This document shows positions 1 to 14,546 of a stretch of DNA of 64,000 nt, one piece after another. Source of the DNA: Pseudomonas sp. PDNC002. GTDB taxonomy: Bacteria; Pseudomonadota; Gammaproteobacteria; Pseudomonadales; Pseudomonadaceae. The first letter of the stretch is position 1, and every line of letters begins with the position of its first letter. A model generated the notes under the pieces. It was not told where the DNA came from. It worked only from the letters and a program-made list of their open reading frames with translations, and ran no database searches. The translations under genes and the position numbers were made by a program. Location of the stretch: assembly GCF_016919445.1 (NCBI RefSeq), contig NZ_CP070356.1, forward strand, positions 1,830,001 to 1,894,000, read 5' to 3'.

Positions 1-2254
<2,254 letters not shown>

Positions 2255-2386
2255 TATAACACCCAAACAATTTGTGTGTTAGACGGTGAAGACGTAACGA
2301 ACCGAAAGTTCGTGTGAACCGCAAATACCTGTCACATACCCGAATCTGGATGAGCGTGTGCGCAAGCCACGAGCGTCCGAAAGAAT

Positions 2387-2506
2387 TGCTTGACGACCAT
2401 AGAGCGTTGGAACCACCTGATCCCATCCCGAACTCAGTAGTGAAACGACGCATCGCCGATGGTAGTGTGGGGTCTCCCCATGTGAGAGTAGGTCATCGTC
2501 AAGCTC
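2387..2506 (+). rRNA. 5S ribosomal RNA
   Basis: A 120-nt segment matches the Pseudomonas 5S rRNA, beginning TGCTTGACGACC and ending GTCATCGTCAAGCTCC; its two ends pair to form helix I. It follows the 23S gene after a spacer of about 130 nt with no tRNA in it, the normal end of a Pseudomonas rrn operon. Exact ends may be off by one or two bases. Confidence 0.95.
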
Positions 2507-2512
2507 CTATCC

Positions 2513-2556
2513 CAAAGCCCCTGGTTAGCGAAAGCTGGCCGGGGGCTTTGCTTTTG
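2513..2556 (+). terminator. rrn operon terminator
   Basis: CAAAGCCCC (2513-2521) pairs with GGGGCTTTG (2542-2550), followed by CTTTT. It lies directly after the 5S gene and is a plausible intrinsic terminator for the rRNA operon. Confidence 0.85.
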
Positions 2557-2640
2557 CGCGCGGGAAAAGCGGACGAACTGCTGCATAGGCAATTCCAGCA
2601 TGCCTCTATATGATGCGTGCCTGACTAATGCGGGGGTGAT

Positions 2641-3585
2641 ATGCAGACCTTGCTGAATTTGTTGAGCGATGGCCGCTTTCATTCCGGAGAAGAGCTTGGT
2701 GCTTTACTCGGAGTAAGCCGCAGTGCTGTGTGGAAGCGCCTTGAAGGCTTCGAGCGCGAATACGGTATCGCCGTGCAGCGAGTGCGTGGCCGTGGTTATC
2801 GCCTTGAGGAGCCGCTGAGCATTATCGCGCCCAGGGTGGATTCCGGCCCGTGGCCGCTGGATGTCCTGTTCTCTATCGACTCCACCAATGCCGAGGTATT
2901 GCGACGATTCTCTTCTGGGGCTGTAGCACCCTTCGCCGTGCTGGGTGAGCGGCAAACCGCTGGCCGGGGACGGCGTGGTCGTCAGTGGGAGAGCCCATTC
3001 GGCGCGAATCTGTATTACACGCTGGGTATTACCGTGCGGGGTGGTGCGCAGGAGCTCGAGGGTTTGAGTCTGGTGGTCGGCCTGGCAGTGGCTCGCGCCA
3101 TTCGCTCCCTTGGCGTGAATGGCGTTGGGCTCAAGTGGCCGAACGACATTCTCGTCGATGGCAAGAAGATCGCTGGCATTTTGCTGGAACTCACGGGTGA
3201 TCCGGCGGATATCTGCAGTGTCGCGATTGGGGTCGGCATCAATGTGAATATGCGCAAGGCAGACTCCATTGATCAGCCCTGGACATCGCTGCGCGAGGCT
3301 CTAGGGGCCCTGGTCAGCAGGAACAAGCTGCTGGATGCGCTGGAGTTCGAGCTTGCATTTGTGTTGTCTCGTCATCGCGAACACGGCTTCGCCGCGAGTC
3401 GCGCCGAGTGGGAGTCCCTTCATTTATGGCAGGGGCGGCAGGTGGCACTGTCCACCGCCTCCAATAATATCGTTGGGCGTGCGCTCGGCATCGATGAGCG
3501 AGGTGCGTTGCGTCTCCTGGTGGATGGAAAGGAGCAAAGCTACAGCGGAGGCGAGCTGAGCCTGAGGTTGTCTGATGATTCTTGA
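2641..3585 (+). CDS. birA: Bifunctional biotin-[acetyl-CoA-carboxylase] ligase / biotin operon repressor BirA
   Basis: The 314-aa protein activates biotin with ATP and transfers it to the biotin carboxyl carrier protein of acetyl-CoA carboxylase. Residues about 1-60 form a winged helix-turn-helix ([11 protein letters not shown]), so this is the two-domain form that can also repress biotin genes. The catalytic part shows the biotinyl-AMP loop GRGRRGRQW and the KWPND motif. The C-terminal domain is present, so length and domains look complete. The gene overlaps coaX by 11 nt, which suggests coupled translation. Placement right after the rrn operon is as in other Pseudomonas. Confidence 0.96.
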   Translation: MQTLLNLLSDGRFHSGEELGALLGVSRSAVWKRLEGFEREYGIAVQRVRGRGYRLEEPLSIIAPRVDSGPWPLDVLFSIDSTNAEVLRRFSSGAVAPFAVLGERQTAGRGRRGRQWESPFGANLYYTLGITVRGGAQELEGLSLVVGLAVARAIRSLGVNGVGLKWPNDILVDGKKIAGILLELTGDPADICSVAIGVGINVNMRKADSIDQPWTSLREALGALVSRNKLLDALEFELAFVLSRHREHGFAASRAEWESLHLWQGRQVALSTASNNIVGRALGIDERGALRLLVDGKEQSYSGGELSLRLSDDS

Positions 3586-4324
3586 GTTGGATTGCGGAAA
3601 TAGCCTGATCAAATGGCGCGTAGTCAGGAAGCATGACCTGGTTACCGTTGCTGGTGGCGTGGCGGACTCCGATCACGCCTTGCGTGCGCAGCTCCAAGCT
3701 AACAAAGCGCTCGATGTTCGCTATTGCCGCATGGTCAGTGTGCGTAGTGAGCAAGAGACCGATGCACTGCGCGCGAGCCTGGAGAACGCATATCGCTTGG
3801 TAGTGCAGATCGCTTCGCCGGCACAGGATCTTGGCGGAGTCGCCAATGGATATCGGGAGTACCAGCGCCTCGGTATGGATCGCTGGCTTGCCTTGGTCGC
3901 TGGCCACTGCCTGTCGGGGCGCGGTTGCCTGGTCATCGACCTGGGTACGGCGGTCACTTCTGATCTCGTCGATGCAGCGGGCAAGCACCTGGGGGGGTAC
4001 ATTGCTCCGGGGATGCCTCTGATGCGCAGTCAGCTGCGCACCCATACGCGGCGAATTCGATACGGCGACGAGGCGGCCCATGAGGCGCTGCAGAACCTCC
4101 TTCCAGGCCGGGAAACCTCTGAAGCAGTGGAGCGTGGTTGCGTATTGATGCTGCGCGGTTTCGTGCACGAGCAATATAAGTTGGCCGTCGGGTTGCTCGG
4201 AGAGGATTGTGCGGTCTATCTGACTGGTGGTGATGCTGAGCTGGTCAAAGACGAGCTGCCTCGTGCCGTGGTGCTTCCGGATCTGGTGTTTCTCGGCTTG
4301 GCGCTCGCCTGCCCGATTGAGTGA
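3575..4324 (+). CDS. coaX: Type III pantothenate kinase
   Basis: The 249-aa cytosolic enzyme phosphorylates pantothenate, the first step of coenzyme A synthesis. The N-terminus carries the ASKHA-type phosphate loop ([12 protein letters not shown]) and the middle has [12 protein letters not shown] plus GGYIAPG, all typical of CoaX and not of the CoaA-type kinase. It starts inside the end of birA and is followed 9 nt later by the SPOR-domain gene, so the three probably form one operon. Confidence 0.95.
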   Translation: MILELDCGNSLIKWRVVRKHDLVTVAGGVADSDHALRAQLQANKALDVRYCRMVSVRSEQETDALRASLENAYRLVVQIASPAQDLGGVANGYREYQRLGMDRWLALVAGHCLSGRGCLVIDLGTAVTSDLVDAAGKHLGGYIAPGMPLMRSQLRTHTRRIRYGDEAAHEALQNLLPGRETSEAVERGCVLMLRGFVHEQYKLAVGLLGEDCAVYLTGGDAELVKDELPRAVVLPDLVFLGLALACPIE

Positions 4325-4333
4325 GTCTGATCA

Positions 4334-5011
4334 ATGCGTTGGTTCTTCCTATTCCTGCTCGCACTGAACGTCTTCTACTACGTCTGGCATCAGCAGCAGG
4401 CGCCTCTTCGGCCGAAGGAGATTGCCCCGCTCGCCCTATTCCATAGCGAACAGAAGAATATTCGTCTGCTGAGCGAGTCCGCGGAAGCGCCACAGCGCCG
4501 CCAGCAGGAGGAGAAGCCTGTGGCTTCGACTTCTGCCTGTGTTTTCCTGGGTAGTTTCTCCCAGGAGGAGCGTGCGCGGCAGTTGGTTCAGCGTCTCCTG
4601 AGCCTGGATGTTCAGGCCTCGGTGCAGACTATGGATGCTTCGGCAGGGGTCGATTATTGGGTGTATCTACCGCCGCTGGCCTCACGACAGGCCTCCCTCT
4701 GGCAGTTGCGCGAGCTACAGGCGCGGAAGATCGATAGTTACATCATTACTGAGGGCGATCTTGCGGATGGTATTTCCTTGGGGATTTTTCAGCGCAAAGA
4801 CTCCGCTGACAGCGTCGTCGAGCGCCTGAAAGCGGCAGGATACGATGCTCTGGTGCGTGAACTCGCTCGCTCGCAGCACGACTATTGGGCGCAGATAACC
4901 CCGGAGGCTGGTCGTCTCGTGGACGACTCTCTCGTGCGCCAGCTGGCCCCAGACTTCGCGGAGCTGCAAAAACAAATAATGCCGTGTAAAAACGTTGCAA
5001 GCCCTCAATAG
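4334..5011 (+). CDS. SPOR-domain membrane protein
   Basis: The 225-aa protein has one N-terminal membrane segment (MRWFFLFLLALNVFYYVW, no clear cleavage site) and then a periplasmic part with a SPOR-like repeat (CVFLGSFSQEERARQLVQRL and, further on, GISLGIFQRKDSADSVVERL). SPOR domains bind denuded septal peptidoglycan glycan strands. The gene follows coaX closely in other Pseudomonas as well. Its specific role is unknown. A peptidoglycan or cell-division role is inferred only from the domain. Confidence 0.85.
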   Translation: MRWFFLFLLALNVFYYVWHQQQAPLRPKEIAPLALFHSEQKNIRLLSESAEAPQRRQQEEKPVASTSACVFLGSFSQEERARQLVQRLLSLDVQASVQTMDASAGVDYWVYLPPLASRQASLWQLRELQARKIDSYIITEGDLADGISLGIFQRKDSADSVVERLKAAGYDALVRELARSQHDYWAQITPEAGRLVDDSLVRQLAPDFAELQKQIMPCKNVASPQ

Positions 5012-5111
5012 TTTGAATAGAATGGCGCCCGCTTCGAAGGGGTGACCTGAACGGGTTGCTGCAAGAAGTCGCTGTCGAAGAGCTAAGCTCAAGTTTTTAA
5101 AGAAAAAACTG

Positions 5112-5139
5112 TTGACAGCGTGGTGGCAAGCTGTAGAAT
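5112..5139 (+). promoter_or_regulatory. sigma70 promoter of the tRNA-tuf operon
   Basis: TTGACA (5112-5117) and TAGAAT (5134-5139) are separated by 16 bp, and a GC-rich discriminator follows. tRNA-Tyr begins 13 bp after the -10 box. This is a near-consensus, stable-RNA-type promoter. Confidence 0.88.
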
Positions 5140-5151
5140 GCCGCCTCACTC

Positions 5152-5236
<85 letters not shown>

Positions 5237-5261
5237 GTTTCAAGCGTGAGCTGCAAGCTCC

Positions 5262-5335
<74 letters not shown>

Positions 5336-5354
5336 AGTTTGTTGCTTATGTCTT

Positions 5355-5430
5355 GCTCATGTAGCTCAGCTGGTAGAGCACACCCTTGGTAAGGGTGAGG
5401 TCAGCGGTTCAAATCCGCTCATGAGCTCCA
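5355..5430 (+). tRNA. tRNA-Thr (GGT)
   Basis: A 76-nt cloverleaf with encoded CCA; the acceptor arms GCTCATG/CATGAGC pair. The anticodon loop TTGGTAA gives anticodon GGT at 5388-5390. It is the last tRNA before the first EF-Tu gene. Confidence 0.97.
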
Positions 5431-5436
5431 TCTCGC

Positions 5437-5469
5437 AAAGGCAGATATGAAAATATCTGCCTTTGTTTT
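5437..5469 (+). terminator. Terminator-like hairpin between tRNA-Thr and tuf
   Basis: AAAGGCAGATAT (5437-5448), a GAAA loop and ATATCTGCCTTT (5453-5464) form a perfect 12-bp stem followed by GTTTT. It may partly terminate or act as a processing hairpin between the tRNAs and tuf. I see no separate strong promoter for tuf behind it. Confidence 0.7.
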
Positions 5470-5513
5470 AATGGTGACGTGACTTTCTCAATTCCTTACG
5501 GGAGGCGGTCAAG

Positions 5514-6707
5514 ATGGCTAAAGAAAAGTTTGAGCGTAACAAGCCGCACGTAAACGTCGGCACCATCGGTCACGTTGACCACGGCAAAACCACTCTGACC
5601 GCTGCTCTGACCAAGGTCTGCTCCGAGACCTGGGGCGGCTCCGCTCGCGCTTTCGACCAGATCGACAACGCGCCGGAAGAGAAGGCTCGTGGTATCACCA
5701 TCAACACCTCTCACGTTGAATACGACTCGCCGGTGCGCCACTACGCTCACGTAGACTGCCCGGGCCACGCCGACTACGTGAAGAACATGATCACCGGTGC
5801 TGCCCAGATGGACGGCGCGATCCTGGTTTGCTCGGCTGCTGACGGCCCCATGCCGCAGACCCGCGAGCACATCCTGCTGTCCCGTCAGGTAGGCGTTCCT
5901 TACATTGTCGTGTTCCTGAACAAGGCCGACATGGTTGACGACGCCGAGCTGCTGGAACTGGTCGAAATGGAAGTTCGCGATCTGCTGAACACCTACGACT
6001 TCCCGGGCGACGATACTCCGATCGTGATCGGTTCCGCTCTGATGGCCCTGAACGGCCAGGACGACAACGAGATGGGCGTTTCCGCCGTGCGCAAGCTGGT
6101 AGAAACCCTGGACTCGTACATTCCTGAGCCCGAGCGCGCCATCGACAAGCCGTTCCTGATGCCGATCGAAGACGTGTTCTCGATCTCCGGCCGCGGCACC
6201 GTTGTAACTGGTCGTGTTGAGCGTGGCATCGTCAAGATCCAGGAAGAAGTGGAAATCGTCGGTATCAAGGCGACCACCAAAACTACCTGCACCGGCGTTG
6301 AAATGTTCCGCAAGCTGCTCGACGAAGGTCGTGCTGGTGAGAACGTTGGCGTCCTGCTGCGTGGTACCAAGCGTGAAGACGTAGAGCGTGGCCAGGTTCT
6401 GGCCAAGCCGGGCACCATCAAGCCGCACACCAAGTTCGAGTGCGAAGTGTACGTGCTGTCCAAAGAAGAAGGTGGTCGTCACACCCCGTTCTTCAAAGGC
6501 TACCGTCCGCAGTTCTACTTCCGTACCACCGACGTAACCGGCAACTGCGAGCTGCCGGAAGGCGTTGAAATGGTAATGCCGGGCGACAACGTGAAAATGG
6601 TTGTCACCCTGATCGCTCCGATCGCCATGGAAGATGGCCTGCGCTTCGCGATTCGCGAAGGCGGCCGTACCGTTGGCGCCGGCGTGGTTGCCAAGATCAT
6701 CGAATAA
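5514..6707 (+). CDS. tuf: Elongation factor Tu (first copy)
   Basis: The 397-aa GTPase carries aminoacyl-tRNA to the ribosome. The P-loop GHVDHGKTT, switch [10 protein letters not shown] and the NKAD motif are all present, as are domains 2 and 3. It starts with ATG after a GGGAGG ribosome binding site at 5500-5505. The protein is identical to the second copy at 22,023-23,216; the DNA differs only by silent changes, concentrated in the first 39 nt. It is the last protein gene of the tRNA-tuf unit. Confidence 0.98.
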   Translation: MAKEKFERNKPHVNVGTIGHVDHGKTTLTAALTKVCSETWGGSARAFDQIDNAPEEKARGITINTSHVEYDSPVRHYAHVDCPGHADYVKNMITGAAQMDGAILVCSAADGPMPQTREHILLSRQVGVPYIVVFLNKADMVDDAELLELVEMEVRDLLNTYDFPGDDTPIVIGSALMALNGQDDNEMGVSAVRKLVETLDSYIPEPERAIDKPFLMPIEDVFSISGRGTVVTGRVERGIVKIQEEVEIVGIKATTKTTCTGVEMFRKLLDEGRAGENVGVLLRGTKREDVERGQVLAKPGTIKPHTKFECEVYVLSKEEGGRHTPFFKGYRPQFYFRTTDVTGNCELPEGVEMVMPGDNVKMVVTLIAPIAMEDGLRFAIREGGRTVGAGVVAKIIE

Positions 6708-6725
6708 TCGATTGATCTTTCCCTA

Positions 6726-6757
6726 TCAGGCCGGCATAATGGTCGGCCTGACTTTGT
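6726..6757 (+). terminator. Hairpin after tuf (weak terminator)
   Basis: TCAGGCCG (6726-6733) pairs with CGGCCTGA (6744-6751), followed by a short T-rich stretch. It sits between tuf and tRNA-Trp. The U tract is poor, so read-through or processing is possible. Confidence 0.5.
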
Positions 6758-6760
6758 TCT

Positions 6761-6836
6761 AGGCCAGTAGCTCAATTGGCAGAGCGGCGGTCTCCAAAAC
6801 CGCAGGTTGGGGGTTCGATTCCCTCCTGGCCTGCCA
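6761..6836 (+). tRNA. tRNA-Trp (CCA)
   Basis: A 76-nt cloverleaf; the acceptor AGGCCAG pairs with CTGGCCT and the terminal CCA is encoded. The anticodon CCA is at 6794-6796. It precedes secE by 43 nt, the same order as in many gammaproteobacteria. Confidence 0.97.
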
Positions 6837-6879
6837 GATTTTCTAGATCTGGCACTTCTTTAAACGGGATTCCTAGCAG

Positions 6880-7248
6880 ATGAATGCGAAGGTAGAAGCC
6901 AAAGAGTCGCGTCTTGATCTCTTGAAGTGGCTTGTGGTTGCAGTGCTGGTGGTGGTGGCTGTGGTTGCCAACCAGTATTACTCCGCGCAACCGATCTTCT
7001 ATCGCGTTCTCGGTATTCTCGTGATGGCGGCTGTTGCAGGTTTCATTGCGCTGCAAACCGTCAAGGGTCGTGCATTCTTTACTTTGGCTAAAGAAGCTCG
7101 CGCCGAGATTCGCAAGGTTGTATGGCCGTCTCGTCAAGAGACAACTCAGACCACGCTGATCGTAGTGGCAGTAGTGCTGGTAATGGCGCTGGTGCTTTGG
7201 GGGCTCGACTCCCTGCTGGGTTGGCTGGTTTCCATGATCGTAGGTTAA
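6880..7248 (+). CDS. secE: Protein translocase subunit SecE
   Basis: The 122-aa inner-membrane protein is the clamp subunit of the SecYEG channel. Three hydrophobic segments are visible at about residues 18-36, 45-63 and 90-120; the conserved cytoplasmic amphipathic stretch (ARAEIRKVVWPSRQETTQTT) precedes the last one. It is followed after 9 nt by nusG, with which it is probably co-transcribed. Confidence 0.96.
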   Translation: MNAKVEAKESRLDLLKWLVVAVLVVVAVVANQYYSAQPIFYRVLGILVMAAVAGFIALQTVKGRAFFTLAKEARAEIRKVVWPSRQETTQTTLIVVAVVLVMALVLWGLDSLLGWLVSMIVG

Positions 7249-7257
7249 GGGTGTTCC

Positions 7258-7791
7258 GTGGCTAAGCGTTGGTACGTTGTGCATGCCTACTCGGGTTACG
7301 AGAAGCATGTCATGCGCTCGCTGATCGAGCGGGTCAAACTGGCCGGCATGGAAGACGGGTTTGGTGAGATTCTGGTCCCCACTGAAGAAGTGGTGGAGAT
7401 GCGGAACGGCCAGAAGCGCAAGAGTGAGCGCAAATTCTTCCCGGGCTATGTCCTGGTGCAGATGGAAATGAACGAGGGTACTTGGCACCTGGTCAAGGAT
7501 ACTCCTCGTGTCATGGGCTTCATTGGTGGCACTGCCGACAAGCCGGCACCGATCACTGACAAGGAAGCTGATGCCATCCTGCGTCGCGTTGCCGATAGCG
7601 GCGACAAGCCCAAGCCGAAGACTCTGTTCGAGCCGGGCGAGACTGTCCGCGTCATCGATGGTCCGTTCGCCGACTTCAATGGTGTCGTCGAAGAAGTTAA
7701 CTACGAAAAGAGCCGCATCCAGGTCGCCGTGCTCATTTTCGGTCGCTCTACTCCGGTAGAGCTGGAGTTCAGCCAGGTAGAGAAAGTCTAA
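7258..7791 (+). CDS. nusG: Transcription termination/antitermination protein NusG
   Basis: The 177-aa factor binds RNA polymerase through its N-terminal NGN domain ([16 protein letters not shown]) and contacts Rho or ribosomal protein S10 through its C-terminal KOW domain ([20 protein letters not shown]). The start codon is GTG. It stands between secE and the rplK terminator-spacer. Confidence 0.97.
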   Translation: MAKRWYVVHAYSGYEKHVMRSLIERVKLAGMEDGFGEILVPTEEVVEMRNGQKRKSERKFFPGYVLVQMEMNEGTWHLVKDTPRVMGFIGGTADKPAPITDKEADAILRRVADSGDKPKPKTLFEPGETVRVIDGPFADFNGVVEEVNYEKSRIQVAVLIFGRSTPVELEFSQVEKV

Positions 7792-7811
7792 CTGGCACAA
7801 TGAATCCCACA

Positions 7812-7839
7812 CCCCGCAGCCCTAGGCTGCGGGGTTTTG
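7812..7839 (+). terminator. Terminator after secE-nusG
   Basis: CCCCGCAGCC (7812-7821), loop CTA, and GGCTGCGGGG (7825-7834) are followed by TTTTG. This is a strong intrinsic terminator ahead of rplK. I see no consensus promoter between it and rplK, so part of the rplK transcripts may come by read-through. Confidence 0.85.
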
Positions 7840-7910
7840 TCGTCATTGGGATAAACGCGATAGCAACCGGGGAGCCCGTCAGGGCGCTTGACCCGCATTT
7901 GGAGTAGCAA

Positions 7911-8342
7911 ATGGCTAAGAAAATCACGGCTTACATCAAGCTGCAAGTTAAGGCCGGCCAGGCCAACCCGTCGCCGCCGGTAGGCCCCGCTCTGGGTCAG
8001 CACGGCGTGAACATCATGGAATTCTGCAAGGCGTTCAACGCCAAGACCCAAGGCCAAGAGCCGGGTCTGCCGACTCCCGTGATCATCACCGTTTACAGCG
8101 ACCGTAGCTTCACCTTCGAAACCAAGAGCACCCCGGCTGCCGTCCTGCTGAAAAAAGCAGCTGGCATCACCAGCGGTTCCGCTCGTCCGAACTCTCAGAA
8201 AGTCGGCACCGTTACCCGTGCCCAGCTGGAAGAGATCGCCAAGGCCAAGCAGGCTGACCTGACCGCTGCTGACCTGGACGCTGCCGTACGCACCATTGCT
8301 GGCTCCGCGCGCAGCATGGGCCTGAACGTGGAGGGTGTGTAA
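7911..8342 (+). CDS. rplK: 50S ribosomal protein L11
   Basis: The 143-aa protein binds 23S rRNA at the GTPase-associated centre, with L10 and L7/L12. The N-terminal domain includes the proline-rich [15 protein letters not shown]. The C-terminal rRNA-binding domain is complete. Its stop codon overlaps the rplA start (TAATG), indicating translational coupling with L1. Confidence 0.98.
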   Translation: MAKKITAYIKLQVKAGQANPSPPVGPALGQHGVNIMEFCKAFNAKTQGQEPGLPTPVIITVYSDRSFTFETKSTPAAVLLKKAAGITSGSARPNSQKVGTVTRAQLEEIAKAKQADLTAADLDAAVRTIAGSARSMGLNVEGV

Positions 8343-9037
8343 TGGCTAAGCTGACCAAACGTCAAAAGGCGATCGCCGAGAAGATCGAAGCTGGCAAGCA
8401 ATACGGCTTTGAAGACGCGGCCAAGCTGCTCGCCGAGCTGTCGACCATCAAGTTCAAGGAGTCCGTGGACATCGCCATCAATCTGGGCGTTGATCCGCGT
8501 AAATCCGACCAGGTCGTACGTGGCGCCACCGTTCTGCCGAACGGCACCGGCAAATCCGTGCGCGTTGCCGTCTTCACCCAGGGTCCTGGTGTTGAAGCTG
8601 CCCTGGCTGCTGGTGCAGACAAGGTTGGCATGGACGAACTGGCTGCCGAAATGAAAGCTGGCGACCTGAACTACGACGTCGTCATCGCCTCCCCGGACGC
8701 GATGCGTGTTGTTGGCCAGCTGGGCCAGGTTCTCGGCCCGCGCGGTCTGATGCCGAACCCGAAAGTCGGCACCGTGACCCCGGACGTCGCCACCGCTGTC
8801 AAGAACGCCAAAGCCGGTCAGGTACGTTTCCGTACCGACAAGAACGGCATCATCCACGCTTCCGTTGGCAAGATCGACTTCGAGCCGGTCAAGCTGAAGC
8901 AGAACGTGGAAGCGCTGCTGAGCGATCTGAAGCGTCTGAAACCGTCCTCCTCGAAGGGCGTGTACGTTCAGCGCGTTACCCTGAGCACCACCATGGGTCC
9001 GGGTCTGCAGATCGATCAGGCTTCGCTGGAAGGCTGA
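8342..9037 (+). CDS. rplA: 50S ribosomal protein L1
   Basis: The 231-aa protein forms the L1 stalk of the large subunit and aids release of E-site tRNA; in many bacteria it represses its own L11-L1 mRNA. The signature [20 protein letters not shown] is visible in the middle. It starts on the last base of the rplK stop. Confidence 0.98.
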   Translation: MAKLTKRQKAIAEKIEAGKQYGFEDAAKLLAELSTIKFKESVDIAINLGVDPRKSDQVVRGATVLPNGTGKSVRVAVFTQGPGVEAALAAGADKVGMDELAAEMKAGDLNYDVVIASPDAMRVVGQLGQVLGPRGLMPNPKVGTVTPDVATAVKNAKAGQVRFRTDKNGIIHASVGKIDFEPVKLKQNVEALLSDLKRLKPSSSKGVYVQRVTLSTTMGPGLQIDQASLEG

Positions 9038-9047
9038 TGAACTAAGT

Positions 9048-9073
9048 CGAACAGTGGGTTCGCCCACTGTTCG
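9048..9073 (+). other. RNA hairpin after rplA
   Basis: CGAACAGTGGG (9048-9058), TTCG loop, and CCCACTGTTCG (9063-9073) make a perfect 11-bp stem without a following U run. It is probably a processing or stability hairpin between rplA and the L10 leader, not a terminator. Confidence 0.6.
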
Positions 9074-9084
9074 CAGGTATTGGG

Positions 9085-9215
9085 GTCCCTGCCTGGCGGG
9101 GGCTATCCAAGACCGTAGGCGGCGCAAGCCTTAAACCCCAAGCCTACGCAGATGGTGCTCCCGATTCGTTTACCGAATCAGACACCAAAACGCCGTCCGG
9201 CCCCGGCTGGACGAA
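9085..9215 (+). promoter_or_regulatory. L10 (rplJ) mRNA leader
   Basis: The stretch before rplJ carries the pattern of the ribosomal protein L10 leader: GTAGGCGGCGCAAGCC pairing with a later CCTACG, then CAGATGGTG and further hairpins down to the rplJ start region. In this family the L10-L12 complex binds the leader and blocks rplJ-rplL translation. The assignment is by pattern; boundaries are approximate. Confidence 0.72.
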
Positions 9216-9239
9216 TCGGTAACATCCAGGAGTAAACCC

Positions 9240-9740
9240 GTGGCAATTAAACTCGAAGACAAGAAGGCCATCGTCGCTGAAGTCAACGAGGCTGCCAAAG
9301 CCGGTCTGTCCGCTGTCGTGGTTGATGCACGCGGCGTGACTGTCGGCGCAATGACCGGACTCCGTAAAGAGGCCCGCGCAGCTGGTGTGTACGTGAAAGT
9401 CGTACGTAACACCCTGCTCAAGCGCGCCGTTGAAGGCACTCAGTTTGAAGTGCTCAACGACACGTTCAAGGGCCCGACCCTGATTGCTTTCTCCAACGAA
9501 CATCCGGGCGCTGCCGCTCGTATCTTCAAGGAGTTTGCCAAGGGTCAGGACAAGTTCGAGATCAAGGCGGCCGCGTTCGAGGGTCAGTTCCTCGCAGCCA
9601 ATCAGATCGACGTGCTGGCGACCCTGCCGACCTACAACGAAGCTGTTGCACAGCTGATGAGCGTGATCCAAGGCGCTACCAGCAAGCTGGCTCGTACTCT
9701 GGCGGCAATTCGCGATCAGAAAGAAGCAGCTGCAGCCTAA
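9240..9740 (+). CDS. rplJ: 50S ribosomal protein L10
   Basis: The 166-aa protein anchors L7/L12 dimers to the ribosome. The N-terminal rRNA-binding domain ([20 protein letters not shown]) and the C-terminal L12-binding helix are present. GTG is the start, preceded by CCAGGAG. Expression is probably controlled by the leader just upstream. Confidence 0.97.
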   Translation: MAIKLEDKKAIVAEVNEAAKAGLSAVVVDARGVTVGAMTGLRKEARAAGVYVKVVRNTLLKRAVEGTQFEVLNDTFKGPTLIAFSNEHPGAAARIFKEFAKGQDKFEIKAAAFEGQFLAANQIDVLATLPTYNEAVAQLMSVIQGATSKLARTLAAIRDQKEAAAA

Positions 9741-9816
9741 GGCTCGGCAACTCCTTTCAACCTTTTTTGTTTAATTCGATGGCCCTAGGCCGTCACCCAA
9801 TACAGGAATTAGAGTC

Positions 9817-10185
9817 ATGGCTCTGACCAACGAAGACATCATCTCCGCCGTATCCGAAATGTCCGTCATGCAGATCGTTGAACTGATCAAGGCGATGGAA
9901 GAGAAGTTCGGCGTTACCGCTGCTGCCGCTACCGTTGCTGCTGCCGGCCCGGCTGCTGCCGCTGCTGAAGAGCAAACCGAGTTCACCATCGTCCTGGCCG
10001 AAGCTGGCGACAAGAAAGTGAACGTGATCAAGGTCGTTCGTGAACTGACCGGTCTGGGCCTGAAAGAAGCCAAGGCTGTCGTTGACGGCGCCCCGGGCGT
10101 GGTCAAGGAAGGCGCTTCGAAAGAAGAAGCCGAAGCTGCCAAGAAAGCCCTGGAAGAAGCAGGCGCCAAGGTCGAGCTCAAGTAA
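9817..10185 (+). CDS. rplL: 50S ribosomal protein L7/L12
   Basis: The 122-aa stalk protein recruits translation GTPases. The N-terminal dimerisation helix region is followed by an alanine-rich hinge (about residues 30-52). The conserved C-terminal domain contains [20 protein letters not shown]. It follows rplJ after 76 nt and is separated from rpoB by an attenuator hairpin, as in other proteobacteria. Confidence 0.98.
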   Translation: MALTNEDIISAVSEMSVMQIVELIKAMEEKFGVTAAAATVAAAGPAAAAAEEQTEFTIVLAEAGDKKVNVIKVVRELTGLGLKEAKAVVDGAPGVVKEGASKEEAEAAKKALEEAGAKVELK

Positions 10186-10231
10186 GTTCGGACCTTGCGT
10201 CTACAGCCCGAGCGTTAAGCGACAGGCTGAT

Positions 10232-10260
10232 GGCTGGTGGCAATTGCCACCGGCCTTTTT
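10232..10260 (+). terminator. rplL-rpoB attenuator
   Basis: GGCTGGTGGC (10232-10241), loop AATT, and GCCACCGGCC (10246-10255) with one G-U pair are followed by TTTTT. By analogy with enteric bacteria it lowers rpoBC transcription relative to rplJL. Partial termination is inferred. Confidence 0.85.
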
Positions 10261-10407
10261 CCGTTATGGGTGGGGTGCCGTAGGTGCCCCTCCATGACGT
10301 GAAAATCCCGCCAAGACTGGCGGCGCAAACCTAGGGTTTGCACGATTTTTGGGCTGCTCCCGCGCGGGAGAGGCCAATCAAGCAGGTGACCAAGCTGGGG
10401 AACGCTG

Positions 10408-14481
<4,074 letters not shown>

Positions 14482-14546
14482 CACGTGACGTCAAACGGTG
14501 CGGCTGGTCAAGGCCGGTCGCACCGAGTCCGTGAGGAGGAAAGGCC

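Noticed and set aside
2314-2613. A 99-codon frame across the 5S rRNA
   Set aside because: It overlaps 5S rRNA and its terminator; not a protein gene.
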